The notes: generated from the sequence alone by a model not told the origin. A stretch of DNA of 64,000 nucleotides from Chitinophagales bacterium (GCA_017303335.1 JAFLBK010000002.1:558001-622000); one strand, 5' to 3'. Shown: positions 51,555 through 61,220, counted from the first letter of the stretch. Program-made: numbers and translations.

Positions 51555-52745
51555 ATGCAACTATCCTCTTTGCTCGACCGCTTCAACGAACCTGAAACAC
51601 TCAAGATGGCCAAACTGGGCCGCGAACTCCGTGCAAAAGGATTCGATATCACCGATCTGAGCCTGGGCGAACCGGATTTTGATACGCCCGATCATATCAA
51701 GTCGGCGGCCAGCAAAGCCATCGCAGACAATTACAGCCATTATACCCCGGTTGCAGGCTACCTCGATCTCCGCGAAGCGATCTGTACCAAACTGAAGCGG
51801 GATAATGGGCTGGATTATACCCCCGACCAGGTCATTGTAAGTACCGGCGCCAAGCAAAGCATTTTCAATACCGTGATGAGCATCGTGGATGCGGGCGACG
51901 AAGTGATCATACCTACACCATACTGGGTTACGTATTCCGAGATCGTGAAGATGGCGGGCGGGGTCGTGAAATTTGTGCATACCTCCCTGGAAAACGGGTA
52001 CAAGATCACACCCGCCGAACTGGAGGCAGCCATTACATCCAACACAAAATTATTCATGTTCTCTTCGCCCTGCAATCCATCGGGGGCAGTTTATTCAAAG
52101 GAAGAGTTGAAGGCACTGGCAGAAGTTTTTAAGAAGCACCCCGGCATCTTCATCATGAGCGATGAGATCTATGAGTTCATCAATTACGTGGGAAAGCACG
52201 AAAGCATTGCGCAATTCGGTTTTTTGAAGGAGCGGGTGATCATCGTCAACGGGCTCAGTAAAGGATATGCCATGACCGGCTGGCGGCTGGGATACATCGC
52301 CGCTCACCCCGCCATTGCCAAAGCCTGCGAAAAGATACAGGGCCAAACAACCAGCGGCGCCAATGCCGTTACCCAGCGGGCGGCCATCGCGGCGCTTACC
52401 GGCGACAGCAAACCTTCCGCGATGATGGTGGAGGAATTTACCAAACGCCGCAAGCGGGTGATGGAATTGCTGAACGGGATACCGGGTATCGCCTGCAGCG
52501 AACCGGAAGGCGCTTTCTATGTGTTTCCGGATGTGAAGAATTATTTTGGTAAGTCGGATGGCGAAGAAACGATTGCCAATGCCGACGATCTCTGCATGTA
52601 CCTGCTCAACAAGGCCCATGTATCCACCGTTACCGGTAAGGCCTTTGGGGAGCCCAATTGCATACGCATCTCTTTTGCCAACAGCATGGCCAATATTGAA
52701 AAAGGTTTCGGGCGGATCAAAGAGGCGCTTGCCAAACTCAATTGA
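51555..52745 (+). CDS. PLP-dependent aminotransferase (aspartate aminotransferase-like, fold type I)
   Basis: A 396-residue class I aminotransferase: LSLGEPDFDTPDHIK, STGAKQSIFN, FSSPCNPSGAVYSKEE (Asn174-Gly177), SDEIYE (202-207), the PLP lysine in NGLSKGYAMTGWRLGY (Lys236) and NCIRISFANS, which supplies the substrate carboxylate arginine. This is the subgroup of aspartate/prephenate aminotransferases. The stop codon is followed six bases later by a GTCTGAC repeat element. Confidence 0.92.
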   Translation: MQLSSLLDRFNEPETLKMAKLGRELRAKGFDITDLSLGEPDFDTPDHIKSAASKAIADNYSHYTPVAGYLDLREAICTKLKRDNGLDYTPDQVIVSTGAKQSIFNTVMSIVDAGDEVIIPTPYWVTYSEIVKMAGGVVKFVHTSLENGYKITPAELEAAITSNTKLFMFSSPCNPSGAVYSKEELKALAEVFKKHPGIFIMSDEIYEFINYVGKHESIAQFGFLKERVIIVNGLSKGYAMTGWRLGYIAAHPAIAKACEKIQGQTTSGANAVTQRAAIAALTGDSKPSAMMVEEFTKRRKRVMELLNGIPGIACSEPEGAFYVFPDVKNYFGKSDGEETIANADDLCMYLLNKAHVSTVTGKAFGEPNCIRISFANSMANIEKGFGRIKEALAKLN

Positions 52746-52751
52746 GGACAT

Positions 52752-52819
52752 GGTCTGACGTCTCGTCTGACCATTTATTTACTTTACTTAAACGAAACGG
52801 TCAGACGTACCGTCAGACC
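52752..52819. repeat. Inverted pair of GTCTGAC direct-repeat elements
   Basis: Copy one is GGTCTGACG, TCT, CGTCTGACC (52752-52772); copy two is GGTCAGACG, TAC, CGTCAGACC (52799-52819) in reverse orientation. The arms can pair over 18 of 21 bases around a 26-nt AT-rich loop. The pair fills the gap between convergent genes and may act as a terminator. Confidence 0.85.
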
Positions 52820-52822
52820 GCG

Positions 52823-54451
52823 TTACTCGAACAACTCCAGTTTGTTCTTGGGTCTTCGTTTGTCGAGCCACTTGAATCCTTTCAGTTGTTTCAGTTCGGC
52901 CGGAATCTGCCGCAGGGGATAGAGGGTTCCATCCACGCTGTTGATGAACTTCACTTTGTTGAGTTCCTTGTTCACAAAATAAATATCGATCACATCGCCG
53001 CTGCTCCGGTTCATGCCGATGAAGGCGCTGTCGTCGTCCTGCGGGTAATAGATGCTTTCGGCCGGCGATCCCTTGATGCGTACATAATCGATCACGCCGT
53101 TTACGAAATAACCGTTGAGCGTACGGCCGGCGATCTGGTTGTACATGGCATCGTTCGATTTGTTGATGATCATACCGTTGTTGAATACGTAAAACCGTTT
53201 CGCTTTCTGGTTCTCGGTGTACATATAAATGGTGTCGCCGGTTACCTGCGACTGGTTGTTCCAGACCACGGGCTCGCCGAATAATTTAAAGGTGGAATCA
53301 ACGGTGGAGTAGTGGAGGCTGTCGCTTACCGCCTGCAGGGAGTCGTTGAAAATGCGTACGTGGTGAAAGGCCAGGAAATAGCGGATCGATGTATCCTTAC
53401 TGTTGGTGTTCACCGCCATCGATGTGTTGAGTGTATCGGTATGGGTGATCACACGTCGTTCGAGGCTGTCGTACTTGCGCAGGCCGGAGAAAAGCGTGTC
53501 GGCAGCCACATAGGTGCTGTCGCCATCACGGTAAAAGATCATCACGGGTTTGCGGGTGGCGAGGAACGAATTCTTTTTGGTGTCGACAAATATCTGGTTG
53601 CCGATGACGGTTACCTGGTTGGCGCTGTCGACCAGTTTGGCATTGCCCTCCATCTGCAATGTACCGGTGTTCTTGTCGTAAGCGATCTTATCGGCAATGC
53701 CGGAGTGCGTGCTGTCGCTGAACGAGGTGCGGTCGAAAAAGATCGCTTCGCCGGTTGCGAGGTTATAGGTGCCGCTCCTGGTGTCGATCACACTTCCGTC
53801 TTTGCCGATGATGCGTGTTTTGGAAATGAAGGTGGCGATATTGGTTTTGATGTTGTACAGGAGGCTGTCGGTCCAGATATCGCGGTCGGGATCTTTGAGG
53901 TGTACGTTCTTTTTAAAATAAACGTCTTTGGTTTCGGCGATGTATACGCCCTCCAGGCTGGTGAGTTCTGTTTTGCCGTTTACAATGCGGCCGCCGTTTT
54001 TGTAGGTGGCAATGCCGGTGCGCAGGTTGTATTCGAGATCATCGGTATAGAGCGTTCCTTTCTTATCGGTGAGCCGTACATTTTTTTTCAGGTATGCGAT
54101 GCGTTCGGCGCCCACATACCGCAGGCTTTGCGCATAGGTATGAATGCTGTCGTTGTCGTTGATGTGGATATTGCCGTAGGCTTCGAGGATATTCGTTTTG
54201 CGGTTGAGTGCGGCGCTGTCGCAATAAAAGGTGGTAAGTCCTTCCTTGATGATCACATCGCCGGCGATGGTTTCCAGTACGGTGGAGTCGAGTGTTTTTT
54301 GCCGCAGGTTCTTTCCCTGTACGATATTGATCGTCCGGATGGTGTCGGAAGCGGATGAAGCATTAATGACCACCTGTTGCTGCGCCCGTGCGGGAATGCC
54401 GGCCAGGATGAAAAGCAGTAGGATGAAAATGGTGGATCTCAATGCAATCAA
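52823..54451 (-). CDS. OstA-like (LptA-type) lipopolysaccharide transport protein
   Basis: A 542-residue exported protein with a signal peptide ending GIPARAQQ. It consists of repeated OstA/LptA beta-jelly-roll turns: ETIAGDVIIKEGLTTFYCDSAALNRKTNILEAYGNIHIND, KKNVRLTDKKGTLYTDDLEYN, and GEAIFFDRTSFSDSTHSGIADKIAYDKNTGTLQMEGNAKL. LptA-type proteins bridge LPS across the periplasm; Bacteroidota have this longer form. It is the third gene of a minus-strand cluster after the amidase and MCE genes, and lptD lies just beyond. Confidence 0.85.
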   Translation of the reverse strand: MIALRSTIFILLLFILAGIPARAQQQVVINASSASDTIRTINIVQGKNLRQKTLDSTVLETIAGDVIIKEGLTTFYCDSAALNRKTNILEAYGNIHINDNDSIHTYAQSLRYVGAERIAYLKKNVRLTDKKGTLYTDDLEYNLRTGIATYKNGGRIVNGKTELTSLEGVYIAETKDVYFKKNVHLKDPDRDIWTDSLLYNIKTNIATFISKTRIIGKDGSVIDTRSGTYNLATGEAIFFDRTSFSDSTHSGIADKIAYDKNTGTLQMEGNAKLVDSANQVTVIGNQIFVDTKKNSFLATRKPVMIFYRDGDSTYVAADTLFSGLRKYDSLERRVITHTDTLNTSMAVNTNSKDTSIRYFLAFHHVRIFNDSLQAVSDSLHYSTVDSTFKLFGEPVVWNNQSQVTGDTIYMYTENQKAKRFYVFNNGMIINKSNDAMYNQIAGRTLNGYFVNGVIDYVRIKGSPAESIYYPQDDDSAFIGMNRSSGDVIDIYFVNKELNKVKFINSVDGTLYPLRQIPAELKQLKGFKWLDKRRPKNKLELFE

Positions 54452-54504
54452 CGTGTTTTTTCAGCCTGCAAAATCTGGTTTTATTTCGAAACGGAATGGT
54501 AAAA

Positions 54505-55521
54505 TTATTTCTGCCGGGTATACGGCGCATTGACGGTATCAGGCAGGGGAACCGTTAAGCCGGCATCTTTGTTCTTCTTGCCGAACACCGAAATGTTCAC
54601 ATAGCGTTTGGGATTTGTTTTGAGGTCGTCGATCAGCAGGTTCAGTTTATTGGCGGTGGCGGTGAGGTTGTTGTAAAGACGGGTATCGTTGAGCAACAGG
54701 CCAACCGTACCGGTATTGCTGTTCAGCTTGGCGATGGTTCCTTTCAGGTCGCCGATGGTGCTGTTGAGTATATCGAGCGTTTTTTGCAGTTCGAGATTCG
54801 ACAGGTTGCCGGCGGTTTTATCCAGGTTACTTACGAGGCTGTTGATCTTTTCGTTGTTCTTATCCAGGTTGCCGGTGAATGAATTGAGGTTGTTCAATGT
54901 GCCGGCCAGCGCACCCGTTTGTGTATTCAGCAATTCGGTAAGGGAAGCGGAGGCGGTGATCAGGTTGGCGGTGGTTTTGTTCAGGTTGGCCAGTGCCGAA
55001 CCAATATTGTCCTTTGCATTGGGGTCGAGGATGCGGTTAAAATTACCCAATACGGAATCGATCGAACCTACGGCACGTTTCACTTCCAGGAAAACAGGAT
55101 TCACCTTGCCCATGAATTCGTTGAACAGGCCGATGGAAGGTATGGTGGCGATGGTATCCTTGGAAGCAAAGAACCGGGGTGTATCGCCCAGGTGTATCTC
55201 CACGCTTACCTGGCCCAGCAGGTCTACCTTGATGGTGGCAACGGAATTGGTTGGAATATTCACCTCCCGGGTGAGGGTCATGTTCACCAGGATCCGCTTC
55301 ATGCTTTTGTCGGGGTTGATGCTGTAAACCGTACCAACCTGGAGTCCATTGATCTTAACCGCGTTCGATTCGGCCAGGCCCTGTACATCGGTGTACACCG
55401 CATAGAGCGTACGGCTTTTTGCAAAGATCGACTTCCCTTTGAGAAAATTAAACCCGAGGATCAGCAGGGCGATGGCAAAGGCGGCAAGTATGCCGATCTT
55501 GGTTTCGTTCGAAATTTTCAT
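54505..55521 (-). CDS. MlaD/MCE-family lipid transport protein
   Basis: A 338-residue protein with an N-terminal membrane helix (IGILAAFAIALLILGFNFL) and a single MCE domain (LYAVYTDVQGLAESNAVKINGLQVGTVYSI, GQVSVEIHLGD), then a long Asn/Leu-rich helical region (LNKTTANLITASASLTELLNT) that would form the oligomeric needle. MlaD-like proteins shuttle phospholipids between the membranes. It lies 47 bases after the amidase gene in the same direction. No MlaE or MlaF is in the window. Confidence 0.88.
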   Translation of the reverse strand: MKISNETKIGILAAFAIALLILGFNFLKGKSIFAKSRTLYAVYTDVQGLAESNAVKINGLQVGTVYSINPDKSMKRILVNMTLTREVNIPTNSVATIKVDLLGQVSVEIHLGDTPRFFASKDTIATIPSIGLFNEFMGKVNPVFLEVKRAVGSIDSVLGNFNRILDPNAKDNIGSALANLNKTTANLITASASLTELLNTQTGALAGTLNNLNSFTGNLDKNNEKINSLVSNLDKTAGNLSNLELQKTLDILNSTIGDLKGTIAKLNSNTGTVGLLLNDTRLYNNLTATANKLNLLIDDLKTNPKRYVNISVFGKKNKDAGLTVPLPDTVNAPYTRQK

Positions 55522-55568
55522 GTTACGTGGTATGCGTCCGCTGCAAAGTTGCGCAAAGCGCAGGTAAT

Positions 55569-56960
55569 TTAGTTATTATTTTTTAGCTCGAACCGGATCG
55601 ACGCGTTGTTCTTCAGGTCGGCGCTGAGGCGTACTTCGTGCCGGCCCGTGCCGTCGGAGATCACCATCAGGGCGGTATTGGGTGGTATCGAGCCGAGGTT
55701 TTCGGCCACCAGTATCAGTTCATTTGTTTTGCCCGGAACCAGGTTAAGGGTAAAGGAATGCGCCTGGGCGGTCAGCGACCGCTTATCGACCAGCAGTGTA
55801 TTATTGAAATAGACAGATACAATATCATTATCGATCTCGCCATCGTCGTACAGGTCGATCTTCACTTTGTTGCTCTTTACTTCCAGCACCTTGCTGTCTT
55901 TCACCGGTCTCTTTTCGAGTACATCCGGAACATCGGCCGGGTTGTTTGAGGTTACAGCCGGTTGGTTTGTGTTCGCCGTTGGTTTATTATTGATCGATTC
56001 AACCTGTTCTTTGTAGCGTTTAACGGCCTTGGTGATCGCCTCGGCCAGTTCCTGCTGTCCTTTTTCACTGTTGAGATAGCGTTCGTCTTCGGGGTTGTTG
56101 ATGAAACCGGTTTCGATGAGTATGGCGGGCATGTTGGTGGCCTGCAGCACCCAGATTCCTTTCTGGCGCTGGCTCACGCCCAACGACTGACGGCCGGTGG
56201 TTTCCACTTCGTCGTTCACCATGGTGGCCAGCAGGTCGCTGCGCTCCTGGTAACGTTTGGCGTAGATGGAAGCGATGATGCGGTTCTCCGGTTTGCTGAA
56301 GTCGATGCTGTTCTCGATGGAATCGACGCCATTGGCTTCCAGTTCAAAGCCTTCGTCGCCGTCCATGATCGCTTTCAGTTTATCACTGGTCTTGTGTGCC
56401 GCGAATATCCAGACGCTGGTACCGCTGCGGGTAAGCGGCAATTTGAAATATTCGTATACCGGCTCTTCCACCTGGTACGGTGTTCTTTTTCTTTTCTTTC
56501 CTTTACCACTCACTTTGTACCTTGTTACCATGCGGGTGCCGATCTGCCGGCGGCCCTGTTTGAGCGGACCGCTATCCGCATGGATACAAAGGAACAGGTC
56601 GCCTTTGGCTTCATTGGCGATGCGGGCCTTTTCGCGGGGGTCCTGGTATATATCGGTTACACGTGTGGGAACGATGTTCACACCGGGCAGTTGTTTCCGC
56701 AGTTCTTCCACCAGTTTCAGGGCGATGGCAAGCGTGACGTCCTTTTCTTTGGAACGAAGGGAATTCTCGTATTGGCCGATAGCGCCGGGATCTTTGCTGC
56801 CTCCATGTCCTGCGTCTACCACGATGGTCTTTATTTTTTTAGGAGCCTGTGAAAAAGCGACGGGGAATATTAACAAAAGAGAAGCAGCAATCAACAAGGA
56901 TACGGGCACTTTGTTTCTCGGCATACGCAAAGCGGTTTTAATGGGGTTAGTATAAGACAA
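55569..56960 (-). CDS. N-acetylmuramoyl-L-alanine amidase (Amidase_3)
   Basis: A 463-residue exported zinc amidase. Zinc ligands are His52 (VVDAGHGGSKDPG) and Glu72 (SLRSKEKDV); the third histidine is in LFLCIHADS and the catalytic Glu in ILIETGFINNPEDERYL. These enzymes cleave the amide between MurNAc and the stem peptide during cell separation. An Asn-rich linker after about residue 340 leads to a C-terminal beta domain of about 90 residues with an unknown role. ATG 56924 is an equally good start, leaving a shorter signal peptide. Confidence 0.92.
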   Translation of the reverse strand: MSYTNPIKTALRMPRNKVPVSLLIAASLLLIFPVAFSQAPKKIKTIVVDAGHGGSKDPGAIGQYENSLRSKEKDVTLAIALKLVEELRKQLPGVNIVPTRVTDIYQDPREKARIANEAKGDLFLCIHADSGPLKQGRRQIGTRMVTRYKVSGKGKKRKRTPYQVEEPVYEYFKLPLTRSGTSVWIFAAHKTSDKLKAIMDGDEGFELEANGVDSIENSIDFSKPENRIIASIYAKRYQERSDLLATMVNDEVETTGRQSLGVSQRQKGIWVLQATNMPAILIETGFINNPEDERYLNSEKGQQELAEAITKAVKRYKEQVESINNKPTANTNQPAVTSNNPADVPDVLEKRPVKDSKVLEVKSNKVKIDLYDDGEIDNDIVSVYFNNTLLVDKRSLTAQAHSFTLNLVPGKTNELILVAENLGSIPPNTALMVISDGTGRHEVRLSADLKNNASIRFELKNNN

Positions 56961-56999
56961 TATTCACAATTATACCGATAAGTATCAAGACTTAATGGC

Positions 57000-57007
57000 T
57001 ATTTTTG
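57000..57007 (+). promoter_or_regulatory. Candidate -7 box for lptD
   Basis: TATTTTTG matches TAnnTTTG, 14 bases before ATG 57021, in the divergent gap with the amidase gene. Confidence 0.4.
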
Positions 57008-57020
57008 CACCTCTTAATCT

Positions 57021-59729
57021 ATGAACCAACTCAACAAAGGTAAGGCAAAATACAGTTCGGTATGGGTATTAGCGCTGCTGGTATTGTCTGTAACGCTCTA
57101 CTATAACGCGGTTGGTTATCAGCGATTTTACTTTCACAGTTTTTTAACGGCGGATACGGTTCCTGTGCGGCCAGCAGCGGGCGGCGATTCGGCACGTAAA
57201 GCGAATGAAAGCAGCGAACCATTGGCCATCCGAAAGGGGCCCGATACAACGATCGTGGTGAAGACGGACACCTTTGGATTCCGCAGTTCCAGGGATTCGC
57301 TCGACGCACCCGTTACTTATCACGCGGATGATTCGATGGTGATGGATATCCCCGCCAAGAAGATCCTCTTATACGGAAAAGAAACACGTGTCAATTACCT
57401 CGATAATAAACTGGTGTCGCCCCGTATCGAATTCGATCAGCGCACCAACCTCGTGAAAGCCTACCTGATCAAAGACAGCAACGGCAACGTGATCAACTTT
57501 CCCAAATTCAACCAGGCCGATTTCAAAACGCAGAGCGATTCGATCTGGTTCAACATGAAAACGGGGAAGGGGCTTACCAAGGGCACCTATATGCAGCAGG
57601 GAGAGATATTCGTGATCGGCGAGCGGATCAAAAAAGTGGATGCCAATACCTTTTATGCGCTGCGTGGCAAGTTCACCACCTGCAACCTCGATACGCCGCA
57701 CTTCGCTTTTGTAAGCAAGAAGATCAAATTCATCAATAAGAAGATGGCCATCACCGGCCCGGTGCACCCCGAGTTTGAAGACGTGCCGATACCGGTGGTG
57801 TTGCCCTTTGGTATCTACCCGCTCAGCCAGGGAAGGCATTCGGGTATACTGGCGCCTACTTTCAATGCCAACGAACAGCTGGGCCTGGCACTGGATGGCC
57901 TCGGGTATTATAAAGTACTCAATGATAAATGGGATGTGATCCTGCGGGGGACCCTGTACTCGTATGGCGGATGGACGGCCAATATCAGCCCGCGGTATTT
58001 CAAGCGATACAAATACCAGGGAAACCTGGCCCTCGATATCCAGCACCTGCGTGACCTGGATAAATCCGGCGCACGGAATTTCAATATCCGCTGGGCGCAC
58101 AGTTCGGATATGAAGGCGCGGCCCGGCGTAAGTTTTAACGCCAGCGTGAATGCCGGTAGCAGCGGATTCAATTCTTCGGTGCCCAATAGCCCCCAGCGTA
58201 ATTTTCAGAACATACTCAACTCGTCGATCACCTATTCGAAGATCTGGAAAGACAAGCCCTTTAACGTGAACATCAGCGCCAACCATAACCAGAATACCAA
58301 CACGAAGCAATACAATATCAACCTGCCGGGCGTTACATTCAATGTGAACACACTTTACCCGTTCCGCCGCAAGGAGGTGATCGGTTCGTATAAATGGTAC
58401 GAGAATATCGGCATCGCGTTGAATACCGATGTGCGTGCCCTCTCTTCGTTTTACGACACCCTGGGAAGTTTCCTGAAAACTTTCGCCGACAATTATAAAT
58501 GGGGTGCCAGTCATGGTGTGCCGCTTACCTTATCGCTGCCGCCGTTGGGATATTTTCAGTTATCCCCGCAGGTGAGTTATACCGAAAAATGGTATCACGA
58601 AAAATTCCGGCTCAACTGGAACCCGGTCGACAGGAAGCTGGATACGGCTGTAAGCAGGGGTTTTTACACAGCGCGGGAAATGAACTTTGGCCTGGGGGCT
58701 TCCACCCGTATTTTCGGCTTGTTTACGTTCGGAAAGAAGAGCCCGGTGAAAGCGGTGCGCCATGAAATAAGACCCCAGGTATCGGTCAGCTACAAGCCCG
58801 ATATGAATGCCCGTTCCTGGTACAGCACCCAGGTCGATACATTCGGTAACATACGTTCCTTCTCGGTATACGACCGCAGTGTGTTCGGCGCTTTCGGGGC
58901 CGGTAAATTCGGCGGGTTGAGTTTCGGAATCGATAATAACCTGCAGATGAAAGTGCGCAACCGGAAAGATACCAGCGCTGACGCCGTGAAGAAAGTTACC
59001 CTGATCGATGGATTCTCGATTACCAGCAGCTATAATTTTCTCGAGAAGGCTTTTAAGCTGGCGCCCTTCCGGATCGACATGCGTACGAATCTTTTCGATA
59101 AGATCAGTATCTCGGCCAATGCTGTGGTGGTGCCATACCTAACCGACAGCCGTGGCGAGTTCATCGATAAACTGATCTGGAATAAAAAAATACTGGCGCT
59201 GGGCAAGATGACAAGCGGAAGCATCGCGATGCAGACCTCTTTCCGCGGTGGCGATAAAAGTGAAAAACTGCCCAATACCACCCCCGCGCTGAACCAGGTG
59301 AACCCGGTAACGGGTATGCCGCTCGATGAATACCAGCAGGAGGCAGCCTATATCCGCAACAACCCCGGCGAGTTCGCCAACTTCAATATTCCCTGGAGCA
59401 TCAGTATGTCGTACTCCTTCAACTACAACCGTATCCCCAACGGACTGGGCACGGGCTATAAGGGTTCGATCACCCAGAACGTGACCTGGGCCGGTACGCT
59501 GAACCTTACACCCAAATGGCAGATTGGCATCAATGGGTCGTACGATATCAGCAACAAAGACCTTGGCCTGATCAGCATGTACCTCACCCGCGAAATGCAT
59601 TGCTGGCAGATGGCCATCAATGTTTCACCGGTGGGCAAATACCGTTCGTTCAACATCAGCATCAGTCCGAAGTCGGGCCTGCTGCGTGACCTGCGTATCA
59701 ACCGTACAAGATTCTTCTATGATCTGTAA
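57021..59729 (+). CDS. lptD: LPS assembly protein LptD, outer membrane
   Basis: A 902-residue outer-membrane protein. The N-terminal helix (VWVLALLVLSVTLYYNAVG) is followed by an OstA-like domain (YHADDSMVMDIPAKKILLYGKETRVNYLDNKLVSPRIEFD) and a large beta-barrel with alternating aromatic strands. Its strongest signature is PEFEDVPIPVVLPFGIYPLSQGRHSGILAPTFN, conserved in Bacteroidota LptD. It inserts LPS or lipooligosaccharide into the outer leaflet. It sits divergent to the amidase-MCE-OstA cluster, so envelope lipid transport genes are grouped. The enterobacterial disulfide cysteines are not evident. Confidence 0.88.
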   Translation: MNQLNKGKAKYSSVWVLALLVLSVTLYYNAVGYQRFYFHSFLTADTVPVRPAAGGDSARKANESSEPLAIRKGPDTTIVVKTDTFGFRSSRDSLDAPVTYHADDSMVMDIPAKKILLYGKETRVNYLDNKLVSPRIEFDQRTNLVKAYLIKDSNGNVINFPKFNQADFKTQSDSIWFNMKTGKGLTKGTYMQQGEIFVIGERIKKVDANTFYALRGKFTTCNLDTPHFAFVSKKIKFINKKMAITGPVHPEFEDVPIPVVLPFGIYPLSQGRHSGILAPTFNANEQLGLALDGLGYYKVLNDKWDVILRGTLYSYGGWTANISPRYFKRYKYQGNLALDIQHLRDLDKSGARNFNIRWAHSSDMKARPGVSFNASVNAGSSGFNSSVPNSPQRNFQNILNSSITYSKIWKDKPFNVNISANHNQNTNTKQYNINLPGVTFNVNTLYPFRRKEVIGSYKWYENIGIALNTDVRALSSFYDTLGSFLKTFADNYKWGASHGVPLTLSLPPLGYFQLSPQVSYTEKWYHEKFRLNWNPVDRKLDTAVSRGFYTAREMNFGLGASTRIFGLFTFGKKSPVKAVRHEIRPQVSVSYKPDMNARSWYSTQVDTFGNIRSFSVYDRSVFGAFGAGKFGGLSFGIDNNLQMKVRNRKDTSADAVKKVTLIDGFSITSSYNFLEKAFKLAPFRIDMRTNLFDKISISANAVVVPYLTDSRGEFIDKLIWNKKILALGKMTSGSIAMQTSFRGGDKSEKLPNTTPALNQVNPVTGMPLDEYQQEAAYIRNNPGEFANFNIPWSISMSYSFNYNRIPNGLGTGYKGSITQNVTWAGTLNLTPKWQIGINGSYDISNKDLGLISMYLTREMHCWQMAINVSPVGKYRSFNISISPKSGLLRDLRINRTRFFYDL

Positions 59730-59749
59730 GAGGAGTTGCAGGTTATAAG

Positions 59750-60484
59750 TTACGGGTTGCGGGTGTATTCTTCCAGCATGCTGTTATAAACTTTCTCTTT
59801 CAATTCTTCTACAGAAACATTCGTTGATGAAACCGGCGGCAGGAACTGCATCGACAGGCGGGTGGGGAAGAGGTAGAATTTTTTATGGATGGGCATGGCA
59901 TCGGTGGTTCCTTTGATCACGCAGGGGATGATCTGTTTCTGTGAAGCGAGTGCCAGCTTGAAAGCTCCATCATAAAAGGGTTTAAGCGGCTTGCCGGTCC
60001 GGTTACGGGTTCCTTCCGGGTAGATGCACATGTGCATGCCCGATGCAAGAACCTGCTGCATCGCCTCGAAACTACGGCTGCGGCTTTTTTCATTTTTCCG
60101 ATCGACCAGTACGGAACCTTTGCTGTAAAACCAGCCGAAGATGGGGATCTTCGCGAAGGAAGCCTTGGCGATGGTCTTGTTCGGCCCGGGTACATAGGGC
60201 GCCGAAAGCGGAACATCCAGCAGCGCATTGTGATTGAAGACCACCACATAGGTTTCCCCTTTTTTGAAATGTTCCCGCCCTCTTATTGTTACCGGGCATC
60301 CAACAAGGAATAACCAGATGTTCATCCACAAGCGGCTCAGCCGTATGAAATAATCCTGGCCCCTGGGGTCCTTGACCAGGTAAGTGAGCATGGAAGGGAT
60401 GATGATGATGAGCAGGGAACTGACGAATGTGATCAGCGCCCAGATCGCCCAGATGAAACCAAAAATATTCCTGAAGATCTTCAT
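59750..60484 (-). CDS. Lysophospholipid acyltransferase (PlsC/LPLAT family)
   Basis: A 244-residue membrane-associated acyltransferase. Catalytic HX4D is present as NHNALLD (His85, Asp90), the substrate-binding block as YPEGTRNRTGKPL, and CVIKGTTDAMPIHKKFYLFP fits motif IV. An N-terminal helix (residues 12-36) anchors it. It acylates 1-acyl-glycerol-3-phosphate or a related lysolipid. It follows the uracil-DNA glycosylase gene by ten bases, so the two are probably co-transcribed. Confidence 0.9.
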   Translation of the reverse strand: MKIFRNIFGFIWAIWALITFVSSLLIIIIPSMLTYLVKDPRGQDYFIRLSRLWMNIWLFLVGCPVTIRGREHFKKGETYVVVFNHNALLDVPLSAPYVPGPNKTIAKASFAKIPIFGWFYSKGSVLVDRKNEKSRSRSFEAMQQVLASGMHMCIYPEGTRNRTGKPLKPFYDGAFKLALASQKQIIPCVIKGTTDAMPIHKKFYLFPTRLSMQFLPPVSSTNVSVEELKEKVYNSMLEEYTRNP

Positions 60485-60494
60485 GGTGGCAAAA

Positions 60495-61178
60495 CTAAGG
60501 AGTTAGCAGCTTCCAATCTACCGGGGGCAGACCTTGTTTCACCAGCAGGTCGTTGGTTTTTGAAAAATGTTTGCAGCCGAAAAAGCCTTTGTCGGCCGAA
60601 AACGGAGAAGGGTGCGCTGCTTTCAGTACAAAATGTTTCGTTTCATCGATCAGCATCTGCTTGTCTTGCGCAAACCGGCCCCAGAGCAGGAACACGATGC
60701 CTTTTTTTTCGTCGGATATTTTTTGAATAACCGCGTCGGTGAATTCGGCCCAGCCGCATTTGGCATGACTGAACGGTTCGTTGGCCCGTACGGTTAGCGC
60801 CGCGTTGAGTAATAATACACCCTGTTCGGCCCAGCGGGTAAGGTTGCCATAGTTGGCGGGCATGGCAACGCCGATATCTTTTTCGATCTCTTTGAAGATG
60901 TTCACCAGCGAAGGCGGTGGTTTGATGCCATTGGGAACCGAGAAACTGAGACCGTGCGCCTGGCCGGCGCCATGGTAGGGGTCTTGTCCGAGCAATACCA
61001 CTTTTACTTTCAAAAACGGAGTTTGATTGAAGGCGTTGAAGATAAGCGGACCGGGTGGGTAGACGATCTTTCCGGCTGATTTTTCCGTTTTAAGGAATGT
61101 GGCCAGCTGCTGGAAGTAGGGCTTGGTGAATTCATGCTTCAGTATTTCTTTCCAGGAGGCTTCTATTTTTACATCCAT
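60495..61178 (-). CDS. ung: Uracil-DNA glycosylase, family 1
   Basis: A 227-residue enzyme that removes uracil from DNA. Family 1 motifs are complete: GQDPYHG (64-70, catalytic Asp66), VLLLNAALTV (uracil-binding block) and HPSPFSADKGFFG with the catalytic histidine. I start at ATG 61178 (MDVKIEASWKEIL); the longer frame adds seven non-family residues. It lies next to the tRNA-Arg gene that marks the island boundary and is divergent from it. Confidence 0.95.
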   Translation of the reverse strand: MDVKIEASWKEILKHEFTKPYFQQLATFLKTEKSAGKIVYPPGPLIFNAFNQTPFLKVKVVLLGQDPYHGAGQAHGLSFSVPNGIKPPPSLVNIFKEIEKDIGVAMPANYGNLTRWAEQGVLLLNAALTVRANEPFSHAKCGWAEFTDAVIQKISDEKKGIVFLLWGRFAQDKQMLIDETKHFVLKAAHPSPFSADKGFFGCKHFSKTNDLLVKQGLPPVDWKLLTP

Positions 61179-61212
61179 TGCCGGTGAGATTAGGCGCAAA
61201 GTAAAAATTTCT

Positions 61213-61220
61213 TAGCTTTG
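61213..61220 (+). promoter_or_regulatory. Candidate -7 box for tRNA-Arg
   Basis: TAGCTTTG matches TAnnTTTG and ends 15 bases before the mature tRNA start. Confidence 0.5.

Noticed and set aside
53312..54358. 348-codon frame opposite the OstA-like gene
   Set aside because: Gly/Val-rich shadow frame with no start context or family signature.
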